This document shows, one piece after another, positions 1 to 7,545 of a stretch of 10,371 nt of DNA (its first letter is position 1; every line of letters starts with the position of its first letter). The notes beneath the pieces were generated by a model, which saw only the letters and a program-made list of their open reading frames with translations, made no database searches and was not told where the DNA came from. Source of the stretch: an uncultured Lachnospiraceae bacterium (GTDB lineage Bacteria > Bacillota > Clostridia > Lachnospirales > Lachnospiraceae); contig URQQ01000106.1 of assembly GCA_900549995.1 (NCBI GenBank), positions 1 to 10,371 on the forward strand, written 5' to 3'. The position numbers and the translations under genes are program-made.

Positions 1-8
1 ATAATCAT
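1..8 (-). CDS. 5' end of next operon gene (partial)
   Basis: Only the first codons are inside the window: ATG ATT followed by two bases, reading leftward off the edge. The start is supported by a strong ribosome binding site, AAGGAGG, about 9 bases upstream (positions 17-23), overlapping the end of the preceding gene. The SD overlapping the upstream stop codon is the same arrangement seen at the 85-aa gene. The product cannot be judged. It is probably the next gene of the SSB-AAA-VWA operon. Confidence 0.5.
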
Positions 9-23
9 TTTTTGATACCTCCT

Positions 24-281
24 TTATTCTGAAACTTTTATTGCAAACAGACAGCGTGGATCATAGCGCATTTGGGTGGCCGCCTTTTTGCAGGCTTCCT
101 CCTCGCTTTCCGCCTTTATGACTGCGATAAATGGGGTCGGCTCCATATCGTGCCATCTGCCTTCGTTATCTGTGCCGCACATATCAATATCCGTCAATTC
201 TTCATCTGTCAGACCGACAATATCAAACATTTCTGAGTCACGAACCCATACAGAGTCCATACAAATAACATATGTATTCAT
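24..281 (-). CDS. Small acidic protein of unknown function (85 aa)
   Basis: I do not recognise this family. The protein is acidic and compact, with an N-terminal strand-like segment (TYVICMDSVWV), a central DEELTDIDMCGT stretch, a WHDMEPTPFIAVIKAES motif and a helix rich in Glu and Ala (EEEACKKAATQ). This pattern of a strand, then a conserved aromatic turn, then an 'EEEA' helix suggests a small alpha/beta fold. The start at 281 is preferred over the upstream codon at 296 because GAGGAGG lies 6-7 bases ahead of it. That SD overlaps the stop codon of the 374-aa gene, so the two are probably translationally coupled. It is cytoplasmic by appearance, with no signal peptide or membrane segment. Its place in the operon is the only clue to function. 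Confidence 0.75.
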   Translation of the reverse strand: MNTYVICMDSVWVRDSEMFDIVGLTDEELTDIDMCGTDNEGRWHDMEPTPFIAVIKAESEEEACKKAATQMRYDPRCLFAIKVSE

Positions 282-292
282 CTGAATCCTCC

Positions 293-1417
293 TCACATAT
301 GATAATCTACGGCAACCAGTACCGTATCCTCATCCACATCATCAATGTAGCCATCTATGCAGCTGCGCCAGTCTACTGGAACATATTTTTCAGATTCTGC
401 ATCCAGCACACTGTCATCTTTGCTCAGCCACTGGTCCTCATCCACGATGTCATGCGAGCCTACCGGATACTTCCAGCTGCCCGGAATCCCATATTCCTCC
501 AGGTATTCCTCCAAGGTAGAGCCCTTGCGGTAAACCAGTTCGCCCCAGTGCATAACTCCGTCCGGGACAATCTCTCCATGGAAATCCGGATCCGTCTTTC
601 CTGCCAGGAACATCTGTTCAAGCTTATGGAACCGCTCTGCGGCTTTCTGGTTTCGCCAGTCCCGCATGGCATCCCACGCAATGTCCTTTTTCCTGGCAGC
701 GCATACCCACCGGTATCCTTCCGGCGCCTCTGATTTCCGGTCCGAGTTGCACCAGCTTCGCTCACCGATAGAATACTCAGTGCAGTCGTCCTTTACCAGG
801 AACATCTCCGGCCATCGCCCGCCAATGGAATACCAATCCCATATGGCGTTTGGATTATAATAATATCCATAGCCTTGATGCTTTTCATCAAAAGAAAAGC
901 CACACCTTTCTTCTGCATATTTCTCAAAACTCTTATAGAGCTTTTTGCGGGGATAATTAGGCAGAGCCACCATTCGTTTTGCTTTCTTTGTACGCTTTTC
1001 ATGATGAAGCGATCCTGCATCCCTTTGGAACACTTTTCCGTCACGGACAACAAATCTGCCCCAGAGTGGATCGCCATACTGCTCCACAACTGTTCCTTGA
1101 GGCAGCTTTATGCAATCAACCGCATCCTCATATTCCTCGCGCAGTTTTTCTGTCCGATCTTCAAATTCCAGATATTCCGGATCCTCCAGCGACTCACAAT
1201 AAGGATACATCAGCTCAGAAACGCCGTCATTCACTGCACGGGAGAACGATGACTGAAGATTTTGACATCTCCCAATCGCAAAATCCAGCATAAAATTCTT
1301 TGTTTCAATTTGCTTCTGAAGCTCCAATTCCTTCAGCGCCTCTGCAATCTGGTTGTCCAATTCCTTGTCTTCCTGTATCTGAGAGATTTCTAAAGCTGCT
1401 AATGTTAAAAAGTGCAT
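293..1417 (-). CDS. WDWYxIGGRW-motif protein of unknown function (374 aa)
   Basis: A soluble protein with no signal peptide or membrane segment. Residues 10-42 look like a charged amphipathic helix or coiled coil. The central part is rich in aromatic residues and holds the striking motif NPNAIWDWYSIGGRW at residues 188-202, followed by strand-like FLVKDDCTEYSIGERSW. From memory, similar NPNAxWDWYxIGGRW signatures occur in uncharacterised proteins of phages and large mobile elements. The biochemical role is unknown. The C-terminal third is acidic and contains a YLEEYGIPGSW segment. The start at 1417 has AAGGAAGG about 5 bases upstream. The gene follows the VWA gene after a 79-base gap holding a strong hairpin, and couples to the 85-aa gene downstream. 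It may be a client or partner of the AAA-VWA pair, which is inference from position only. Confidence 0.85.
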   Translation of the reverse strand: MHFLTLAALEISQIQEDKELDNQIAEALKELELQKQIETKNFMLDFAIGRCQNLQSSFSRAVNDGVSELMYPYCESLEDPEYLEFEDRTEKLREEYEDAVDCIKLPQGTVVEQYGDPLWGRFVVRDGKVFQRDAGSLHHEKRTKKAKRMVALPNYPRKKLYKSFEKYAEERCGFSFDEKHQGYGYYYNPNAIWDWYSIGGRWPEMFLVKDDCTEYSIGERSWCNSDRKSEAPEGYRWVCAARKKDIAWDAMRDWRNQKAAERFHKLEQMFLAGKTDPDFHGEIVPDGVMHWGELVYRKGSTLEEYLEEYGIPGSWKYPVGSHDIVDEDQWLSKDDSVLDAESEKYVPVDWRSCIDGYIDDVDEDTVLVAVDYHM

Positions 1418-1443
1418 AATTACCTTCCTTTCTGAATAACAGG

Positions 1444-1482
1444 CGGGCAGCTGTAGAAATCCAGCTGCCCGTCGTCTTTTTT
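1444..1482 (+). terminator. Hairpin with T-tract, oriented against the operon
   Basis: Perfect 10-bp inverted repeat CGGGCAGCTG (1444-1453) / CAGCTGCCCG (1462-1471) with an 8-base loop, followed on the plus strand by TCGTC and six T (1477-1482). Read in the minus direction of the flanking genes, no U-tract follows the hairpin, so it should not stop the operon. It could stop antisense transcription, or act as an mRNA-stabilising or processing hairpin between the VWA and WDWYxIGGRW genes. Confidence 0.55.
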
Positions 1483-1496
1483 ATGATTTGATATTG

Positions 1497-3767
1497 TTAT
1501 ACCCTCACATGCCGCTTCACAACAGCGGTTAGTTTTATGGGCAGTTGGTTTAAATCCGAGATATCCAGGAATGAGTCTCCGTAGATTCTCTCAATGTTTT
1601 GCTTGTCATCTCCGATTGCCGCAGCGACAAACAAAATACCTTTACGCTGATACTCCTGCTTGATGCCGCGAAGGTCCTCCTCAGCTGCGGAACCTCCATA
1701 CCCACTGTCAGCAGGCTGTCCGTCAGAAACCAGTATGAGGATTTTTACTGCTTCTGGCCGCTTAGACAGCTGCTCCGCAACAAAACGGAGTGCCGCCCCG
1801 TCACGGTTACTGCCTCTGGCCGCAATATCCATCATGCGGTATTTATCATCATGATCAAAGCCATCAAATTCCGCATAGGAATACAATGCTACTGTATTTC
1901 CGACATCGGTATAATCAGTGGAATGGCCATAGACCATAACCGGGATATCCAGGCTCTGGCAGAAATCATACAGAATGATAGCTGAAGCTCTGGCATAAGT
2001 ACAGCGGTCACAGGAACACATGGACCCTGACTCATCCAGAAGCAGGCCGACTGCCAGTTCCGGGATCTCATTGGGCAGATTGTTCTTATAAAACACCTTG
2101 CCGTCATTCCTGCACAGTGCGTGAGCATCCAGACGGCGGCCCATGATAAGCCCGGTCTGTTTACCGCCTCTCCGATTTTCCTTGAGCTGCTTGAGCAAAC
2201 TCTTCTGCAGCTGGCGGGAAATATTCAGCAAAGGTCCTGAAATAGCATCGTACTGTTCCATAAGCTCCTCATCCACAGAGGCAATCCGGTTGATTCGGAT
2301 AGGTACTCCTTCATGGATATTCCCATAGGAAATGTTCTGAGCGACATCGTTAAGCTCCTGAATCCTTTCATTCTCCAGTTGCTCACAGGCCGCCTTTTCT
2401 GCCATCTTATCCAGAAGACGTTCAATATCGGCAGCCGCACTGTCGTAATGCTCCCGCTCATAATCTTCGTTTTTTTCCACGGAACCACCAACAGGTTCTG
2501 AAAGTGATTCTGACTGGTGATAAGGAATACGTCCCTGCTCAGTATCTGAAGTTTCTTGTTTCCCTGAACCGGAACTGCCACCATCTATCGGGGCAGCGTC
2601 TTCGTCTGTAGAATTATCGCTTCCCCCAGACTCAGATGGATTTTCTTCCGTTTCAGAGTCAGTCTGGGAGCTGTCTGTTTCCTCAGAGTCATCTTCACTG
2701 TCGGCATCTGCATGGGTCTGTGCCCGTTTGCCGGCCGTCGCAGATTCTTCTGACCCGCCAGAGGCTTCCGGCACCGGTGTACTACTTCCTTCACCCATTT
2801 CGGAACCACCGGCAATTGCACCCAACACTTCCGACAAGGTTTCTGCAAGACTGGCGGAGCCGCCGGAGGCTACTGCCTCTTCCTGACGCTTTTTGCATTC
2901 TTCACAAAAAGATTCGATATAGTCCCAGCACCTTACCAGCACCATATTGACAACATTCAACCGGTCTTTTCCGGACCTGCTCAGTAAAGCGCTGTCAATA
3001 TCGGTAATCAAACCAAACACCGCCTGAATTCTTTCATCGCTGAGCGGTTCGTCCCCGTATTTGATTTCACCAAACTTAGCATACGAGAGCATGATCTGAA
3101 GAATGCTTTCAAAAATATGCTTTCCTTCATCTTCACTCTCAATCATCTGCGTCACCGTTTCGATATGCTCAAAATGCTGCTCCCGCAGCTTTTCAAGACC
3201 GTACCCCAATGTGCCTGGAAAATTGTTCAGCATCCTGTTTTCGATATACCCATCCTCAATTACATTGGAGATATGATGGGCAATCATCTGCACCATCTCC
3301 AGATTTTTCGGATCAGTTTTCACATAATTCCAGAATGCTTTCTCGTTCCGTGCATCCGCCGTTGTCTTCAGGTCTGGTGGATAGGGATACCAACGACCGC
3401 TTCCTAAATAGTTGGTATGTGTCTGTGCTGCCAGAAAGTCTGTATAAAGGACATGTCCCAGTTCGTGTGCAAACAAACCGCACACAATCTGGTAACGGTT
3501 TTCTCGCCCTTTTACCTTTGTAACCAGAGAATTTCCAGTATTGATGCGCACAAACATATTGTCCGTTGACGCCACATGCTTTTCTCTCGGTTTCCAATAC
3601 AGATTGACACGAACCCGGCGGTTATAGCGATACCGCCTTGTCTGTGCCGCCGCCAGATCTTCAAAATGTCCCGCCAAAAGACGGGACGAGAAGAATTGTC
3701 GGTCTGAAATTTTACTGCGCTGCTCATTGAGCCGCTGTTTTACTAACTTGTGATTCACCCTCGCCAT
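1497..3767 (-). CDS. VWA-domain protein with N-terminal HELGH motif, CobT/NorD-like (756 aa)
   Basis: The predicted partner of the AAA+ ATPase encoded just upstream. Residues 100-112 contain HELGHVLYTDF, a zinc-metallopeptidase-type HExxH. NVIEDGYIE at 168-176 may supply a further acidic ligand, as in the putative metallopeptidase domains attached to some CobT-like VWA proteins. Residues about 320-430 are a Ser/Gly/Glu/Asp-rich low-complexity linker, like the acidic linkers of CobT. The C-terminal 570-750 is a VWA domain with a MIDAS: DESGS at 578-582, RDGAALRF near 655, and SDGQP at 681-685. No signal peptide or TM segment is seen, so it is probably cytoplasmic. The start at 3767 follows AAAGGAGG with about 10-base spacing. 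CobT, NorD and ViaA act with MoxR ATPases to load or remodel metal enzymes. The client here is unknown, and protease activity is not established. Confidence 0.9.
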   Translation of the reverse strand: MARVNHKLVKQRLNEQRSKISDRQFFSSRLLAGHFEDLAAAQTRRYRYNRRVRVNLYWKPREKHVASTDNMFVRINTGNSLVTKVKGRENRYQIVCGLFAHELGHVLYTDFLAAQTHTNYLGSGRWYPYPPDLKTTADARNEKAFWNYVKTDPKNLEMVQMIAHHISNVIEDGYIENRMLNNFPGTLGYGLEKLREQHFEHIETVTQMIESEDEGKHIFESILQIMLSYAKFGEIKYGDEPLSDERIQAVFGLITDIDSALLSRSGKDRLNVVNMVLVRCWDYIESFCEECKKRQEEAVASGGSASLAETLSEVLGAIAGGSEMGEGSSTPVPEASGGSEESATAGKRAQTHADADSEDDSEETDSSQTDSETEENPSESGGSDNSTDEDAAPIDGGSSGSGKQETSDTEQGRIPYHQSESLSEPVGGSVEKNEDYEREHYDSAAADIERLLDKMAEKAACEQLENERIQELNDVAQNISYGNIHEGVPIRINRIASVDEELMEQYDAISGPLLNISRQLQKSLLKQLKENRRGGKQTGLIMGRRLDAHALCRNDGKVFYKNNLPNEIPELAVGLLLDESGSMCSCDRCTYARASAIILYDFCQSLDIPVMVYGHSTDYTDVGNTVALYSYAEFDGFDHDDKYRMMDIAARGSNRDGAALRFVAEQLSKRPEAVKILILVSDGQPADSGYGGSAAEEDLRGIKQEYQRKGILFVAAAIGDDKQNIERIYGDSFLDISDLNQLPIKLTAVVKRHVRV

Positions 3768-3794
3768 ACAGGGTTGACCTCCTTTCTACTACAT

Positions 3795-5669
3795 TTATGC
3801 GGTTGCTTTCTTCCGCTTCTTTGTGAAAATCGGTTCCAGAACTGCACTGACCAGTGCCTCACGGTCTACTTCATCCGTGGTCGCCTTGCTGATGATCGTA
3901 TATAGCGCCGACTCATATACATCGCCGGTAATCTCACTGCTTACGATCCAGTCGATCAGACTGCGCATACCATATGAACCGTCTGTAATACTGTTTTTTC
4001 GGCAATACTCCGACAGATCATTGACCACCTGCACCATCTGGGAAATCTGGTACTCATCTGTTGCACCTGTAACTGACATGGCACGCTGCACCATAACTTC
4101 AGGCGTCGGCAGCTCCACGTCCCGCACCAGACTCATTCTGTCGATAACGGACTGGTTCATGCCTCGGCACCCTTCGTATTCAATGTTGGTTGTTACTACT
4201 ACGACTGCATCCGGATGACGCTTGATGATTTCACCGGTAGGGAGGGTGATTGTTCCGGTCTGCTCCAGCAGGGAGTTTAGTCCCACCAGAACACCAGGCT
4301 GAACAATCGTGGAAGGTTCCTGAATCTCGATGACATATCCGTTCTTCAGAGCTTTGATAAAGTCTGTCTCTGTGTAGGTATAAGTCTGACCGCCGCCCTT
4401 GGAATTTTCATCCCGTCTGGACAGAGCACGTACCTTCTCTGTTACACGATCCAGCACAATGCTCATGCAATCCTGAGATGTGGCAGCCGCATTCTCTACG
4501 CCCGTCAGTGCCTGATATACCCCCGCCGGATCGTAGTCCATATCATCCAAATCGGGAAGGTTCATCATTTTAGACACGTTGGCATAATTGATTCCGCCCA
4601 TACTCGCCAAAATTGCTTTCTCATGGTCAAGCTGTGCATCACCGGTAGAACCCGAATCGGAATCCGGGAATATCTGACCGATGAAGTCAAATATTTCTGT
4701 TCCTGCCGAGCAAGTGTATGCCATATACGGAAGCCCCAGTCCTGCGGCAATCGCCTTTGCGCTCATGGTCTTTCCGGTTCCGGCCGGCCCTCTAAGGAGA
4801 AAATTCCTCATCTGTGTCGGTTTCCCGGTGGTTGCCTGAGCATGTTTACAGATATCAACGACCTCCTGTGGAATGATGTACCATTCCGGAAGCACCGGTA
4901 TCAGCTGTTTTTCCTGACTGCTCATAGTCCTTGGGTGCAGTTCGTACTTGCCGACAAAATCCGTGTGTTCCACAATGGCATCTGCGCTCTTCACAATAAC
5001 CCTCGCTGTTTTTGCAAAAATCGTAAATTCCCCCGCAATCACATGGGTAGGCTCAAAAGCGCCGGAATCCAGCTGCACCTGAGATACACGCATCAGATTT
5101 CCGGCCTTGTCCACACTCACCTTGACGGCTGCTGAACAGGAGGTATCTTTGATACGTCTGTAGGCGTTGTCACATAGCATTGCCATGTACTCCGTAGCCG
5201 AGCGTAAATCCGAAAATCCATGACTGAACTGATCGCGGTACAATTCAAAATTATCACTGAATTCCTCGTCATTCATAAGTACCGGAAACAGCGCCATCAT
5301 AACGGCAGCTCCATCACGCCCTGATGCGTTCAGCACATAGTTTTCAAAAGTTTCCGTGTTCTTGTCATACACGCTTGCCATTAACGAACCGGAGTTGCTG
5401 TCATATACTACCAGATGATACTCATCAGGCCCCATGGACGATTTGTATTCAGCAACTGTCCTGTGGTCGATGACCCCGACAGCTCCTTCGGCACTGCCAT
5501 CCATGCAGCGGCAAACTGCATGTACCGCTTTTATGACTGTTGAACACAAAGTTGCATTTGTCCCATCTCCATATTTCGATGATACTGACACCTTTTTGTT
5601 CGTCAGTGTATCAAACGGTTCCGGTAAGGGACGGCTGTAATTAAAGATGTTGTTCATGTATGCACTCAT
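3795..5669 (-). CDS. MoxR-type AAA+ ATPase (624 aa)
   Basis: An ATPase likely to work with the VWA protein encoded directly downstream. The N-terminal 280 residues match no family I can name and contain a short strand-rich stretch near 84-115. Walker A is GPAGTGKT at 294-301. Walker B is unusual: VIEIQEPS around 446-453 keeps the Glu but has Gln where Asp is normally found. Sensor 1 is TTN at 493-495, a likely arginine finger is R511 in IDRM, and sensor 2 is R569 in YGMRSLIDW. About 115 residues, including acidic and Gly/Ser-rich parts, separate Walker A from Walker B, which is long for a MoxR core. The start at 5669 uses AAAGGAAA inside the end of the upstream 251-aa gene, whose stop is 3 bases away, so expression is probably coupled. 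The protein looks soluble and probably forms a hexamer, by family analogy. Confidence 0.92.
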   Translation of the reverse strand: MSAYMNNIFNYSRPLPEPFDTLTNKKVSVSSKYGDGTNATLCSTVIKAVHAVCRCMDGSAEGAVGVIDHRTVAEYKSSMGPDEYHLVVYDSNSGSLMASVYDKNTETFENYVLNASGRDGAAVMMALFPVLMNDEEFSDNFELYRDQFSHGFSDLRSATEYMAMLCDNAYRRIKDTSCSAAVKVSVDKAGNLMRVSQVQLDSGAFEPTHVIAGEFTIFAKTARVIVKSADAIVEHTDFVGKYELHPRTMSSQEKQLIPVLPEWYIIPQEVVDICKHAQATTGKPTQMRNFLLRGPAGTGKTMSAKAIAAGLGLPYMAYTCSAGTEIFDFIGQIFPDSDSGSTGDAQLDHEKAILASMGGINYANVSKMMNLPDLDDMDYDPAGVYQALTGVENAAATSQDCMSIVLDRVTEKVRALSRRDENSKGGGQTYTYTETDFIKALKNGYVIEIQEPSTIVQPGVLVGLNSLLEQTGTITLPTGEIIKRHPDAVVVVTTNIEYEGCRGMNQSVIDRMSLVRDVELPTPEVMVQRAMSVTGATDEYQISQMVQVVNDLSEYCRKNSITDGSYGMRSLIDWIVSSEITGDVYESALYTIISKATTDEVDREALVSAVLEPIFTKKRKKATA

Positions 5670-5672
5670 ACG

Positions 5673-6428
5673 TTATTTCCTTTCTGCATTTGACTGCGTA
5701 AGATTAATTTTGATTCCCTCAGATACACACTGAACATCCGTAAGCCCGGCTCTTATCAGTTCCCGGCAGATATCTGCCCAACTCTCCCGGACCGGAAGTT
5801 CTTCTGCGAGCAAAATCAATTCTGAGAGATTTTCCCCAATTGCTTCATTGCATCTGGCATTCAGCTCAAAAATATGAGCATCTGCCCACTCAAAAGCCAG
5901 CAGTTCGTAATTTTGTACCTCTGGTTCTTCTTCAGGTTCCGGGGCATTATCCTCCGGCTCCAAAACCGCATTCTCCTCAACCTGTGGATTGTACTCAATT
6001 CCAACCACCTGCAGATTTCGGATCACAACCTTGGCACGCCGATAACCACCGGCACGATTGAGTAAAATAAAAACCTCCTGACTTTCCTGAATAAGTTTTT
6101 CTGCATTCGGTGCCTCCCAGACCCATCTTGCTTCCGGATACTCAGATAGCACCAGCTCTGTAACCCGTCTGAGGATGACTGAATATGCAAGCACCTGTAC
6201 ATCTTTCTCGGTCGTTTCTTTTACCGGTTCTGGTAAAAGAGGAAGTGGTACAATTACTTCAATCTTTCTGGATGAAAGAAAAAGCAGTCTTATCACCGCT
6301 GCAAAAATACCGAGAATAATCAATAACAGGATGGGCCATAGCCGGCATATAAAAGTAAGCAAAGCCAGCATACCCAACAGTACCAGCGCCTCATATGCCA
6401 TGTGCCTTTTTTGATCTTTCTTATTCAT
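5673..6428 (-). CDS. Two-TM membrane protein with cytoplasmic domain (251 aa)
   Basis: Function not recognised. After a short basic N-terminus (MNKKDQKRH) come two hydrophobic helices at about residues 12-29 and 31-50, joined by a very short turn. This predicts a hairpin anchor with both ends in the cytoplasm. The rest is soluble: an alpha/beta part with VLRRVTEL-like helices and RAKVVIRNLQVVGIEY strands, then a Pro/Glu-rich acidic linker near residues 150-172, then a helical C-terminal part. The ATG at 6428 shares its A with the stop codon of the upstream gene (TGATG), and AAAGGA lies 8 bases ahead. GTG at 6431 is a possible alternative start. It lies directly upstream of the AAA+ gene, so it may anchor the AAA-VWA machine to the membrane, but no sequence motif proves this. 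Confidence 0.85.
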   Translation of the reverse strand: MNKKDQKRHMAYEALVLLGMLALLTFICRLWPILLLIILGIFAAVIRLLFLSSRKIEVIVPLPLLPEPVKETTEKDVQVLAYSVILRRVTELVLSEYPEARWVWEAPNAEKLIQESQEVFILLNRAGGYRRAKVVIRNLQVVGIEYNPQVEENAVLEPEDNAPEPEEEPEVQNYELLAFEWADAHIFELNARCNEAIGENLSELILLAEELPVRESWADICRELIRAGLTDVQCVSEGIKINLTQSNAERK

Positions 6429-6808
6429 CACTCTGTTCCTTTCTGACTTCGTTCCTTTGGAATAAAGATATAGAGGCAGTTTACATCGCTGCAGTCAACA
6501 GCATCATGCAAAATTACTGCCGCCGCCTGCGATGAGTCAAATTGTTTTCCGGGTATTTCTCCAATATCTGCGGCTGCATGACCAAGAATGGTTCTTCTTT
6601 TGAGACCATTCGTCGCTGTCAAAACGCGGCAAAACTCTTCCCCGTCTCGGTAAACCGAAATAGCATACTGTCTGTTCAGGGAAATGCTCATCAGGATGCT
6701 ATGAAGTTCTTCTTCATTCAGACATCCTTTTGTCTTGCCCTTCATTGCAGCCTTAAATTTTGTGTGTTTCTCCTCCTCAGAGAGAAGGCAAAAGGTTTCA
6801 TTTGTCAT
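6428..6808 (-). CDS. Unknown small protein in SSB-AAA operon (126 aa)
   Basis: I do not recognise the family. The first 40 residues are charged and helical (SEEEKHTKFKAAMKG, LNEEELHSILMSI). The next part is strand-like (YAISVYRDGEEFCRVLTA), and the protein ends in CLYIFIPKERS, so a small alpha/beta fold is likely. There is no membrane segment or signal peptide. The start at 6808 is chosen because AGGAGGTG sits 5-6 bases upstream. An in-frame ATG at 6841 would place its N-terminus inside the terminator hairpin. The stop codon overlaps the start of the two-TM gene by one base (TGATG), so the two are likely translationally coupled. It is the first gene after the internal terminator that separates SSB from the rest of the operon. 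Confidence 0.8.
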   Translation of the reverse strand: MTNETFCLLSEEEKHTKFKAAMKGKTKGCLNEEELHSILMSISLNRQYAISVYRDGEEFCRVLTATNGLKRRTILGHAAADIGEIPGKQFDSSQAAAVILHDAVDCSDVNCLYIFIPKERSQKGTE

Positions 6809-6829
6809 AAGACACCTCCTTTGAAACGC

Positions 6830-6873
6830 AAAAAAGCGCACATGAGCATACAGTATCTGTAACTCATGTGCGC
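6830..6873 (-). terminator. Intrinsic terminator between SSB and downstream genes
   Basis: Perfect 11-bp inverted repeat GCGCACATGAG (6836-6846) / CTCATGTGCGC (6863-6873). The 16-base intervening sequence itself contains ACAG-TAT-CTGT, which can extend the hairpin. On the minus strand it is followed at once by six T (6830-6835). This is a textbook Rho-independent terminator that reads in the direction of the operon and ends about 10 bases before the next SD. I see no convincing promoter between it and the next gene, so it probably works as a partial terminator that keeps SSB transcripts in excess. Confidence 0.85.
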
Positions 6874-6904
6874 CTTAATACGCCCGATTCAATTGTTGCT
6901 CCAA

Positions 6905-7402
6905 TCAATTCTCATCAAAGAATGATCCGCCGCCAAATGCTTCATACCCGGTAAAATTTCCGGATGCTTCAGCGCCTGTCGCAGGAACGGAAGCAGCATT
7001 TTGCGGAGCAGTATTCTGGGGAGCCGCATTTTGCTGTCCTGCAGCTGCCTGGTTTTCCTTGGACTTGCCTCCACCGGAAGCATACTCAATGTCATCCAGA
7101 ATAATAACCATCATTTTTCTGGTTTCTTTGGTATCCTTATCTTCCCAGGAATCTTCGTCCAGCCTGCCAATCAGATTCACAAAGGAACCCTCTTTCAGCT
7201 GCATCTTCTTGATGCGCTCGCATACGCCGTTAAACGCTTTGACCGGAAGGTTGATCCAGCGGCTGTCGTTTTCAGCATGAGGATCATAGACCTTCTTGCC
7301 GATACGGAACCTCACAGAATCACCATTCTCAGAAAAGCGAAGAGCTGGCGTGTTGTCATAACCTTTGGATACGACGACTTGTGTTGCAAAAACTTTTAAC
7401 AT
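6905..7402 (-). CDS. ssb: Single-stranded DNA-binding protein (165 aa)
   Basis: Binds and protects single-stranded DNA during replication, repair or conjugative transfer. Residues 1-108 fit an OB-fold SSB: a strand-rich start (MLKVFATQVVVS), LRFSENGDSVRFRIG at 21-35, INLPVKAFNGVCERI at 50-64 and KEGSFVNLIGRLDEDSW at 70-86. A Gln/Ala/Pro/Asn-rich disordered linker runs from about 112 to 148. The C-terminus, GGGSFFDEN, keeps acidic and aromatic residues but not the usual DDDIPF tip that recruits partner proteins in housekeeping SSBs. This divergence suggests an element-borne SSB rather than the main chromosomal copy. The start at 7402 follows AAAGGAG with 6-7 base spacing. The gene is the first in a long operon behind a strong promoter and a leader terminator. 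The family call is firm; the mobile-element assignment is inference. Confidence 0.9.
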   Translation of the reverse strand: MLKVFATQVVVSKGYDNTPALRFSENGDSVRFRIGKKVYDPHAENDSRWINLPVKAFNGVCERIKKMQLKEGSFVNLIGRLDEDSWEDKDTKETRKMMVIILDDIEYASGGGKSKENQAAAGQQNAAPQNTAPQNAASVPATGAEASGNFTGYEAFGGGSFFDEN

Positions 7403-7418
7403 GGAAATCTCCTTTCTC

Positions 7419-7468
7419 GCAGGGGTTACCTGCTATAAAAAATATTTATTTCAAACCTGCTTTGCAGG
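7419..7468 (-). repeat. Four complementary pentamers upstream of the SSB start
   Basis: In mRNA order the leader holds CCTGC (7468-7464), GCAGG (7460-7456), GCAGG (7433-7429) and CCTGC (7423-7419). These can form two small hairpins (CCTGC-AAA-GCAGG and GCAGG-TAACC-CCTGC) or pair crosswise. The second hairpin ends two bases from the AAAGGAG of ssb, so folding could affect ribosome access. The pairing is visible in the sequence; the regulatory role is inference. Confidence 0.4.
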
Positions 7469-7485
7469 CAGAAACCAAAAGAAAC

Positions 7486-7524
7486 AAAAAAAGTGCCAAC
7501 CAGCACAATTGTGCTAATTGACAC
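7486..7524 (-). terminator. Leader/intergenic intrinsic terminator before ssb
   Basis: On the minus strand, 7524-7493 folds into a 14-bp stem with an AAUU loop. The core is AGCACAATTGTGCT, and the outer nine pairs are complete only if G-U wobbles are allowed in the minus-strand RNA. The plus-strand RNA would have mismatches, so the hairpin is oriented with the operon. Seven T follow (7486-7492). It lies between the ssb promoter and the ssb gene, and also after the 53-aa gene. It can therefore end the upstream operon and attenuate ssb transcription. Confidence 0.85.
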
Positions 7525-7545
7525 TTTGAAAACTCTGAAACTCGT

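Noticed and set aside
272..733. Plus-strand open frame of 153 codons
   Set aside because: Lies wholly opposite the 374-aa gene, has no SD, and its composition is that of an antisense shadow.
4623..5135. Plus-strand open frame of 170 codons opposite the AAA+ gene
   Set aside because: The minus strand encodes clear AAA+ motifs here. The plus frame is Cys/His/Arg-rich noise with no SD.
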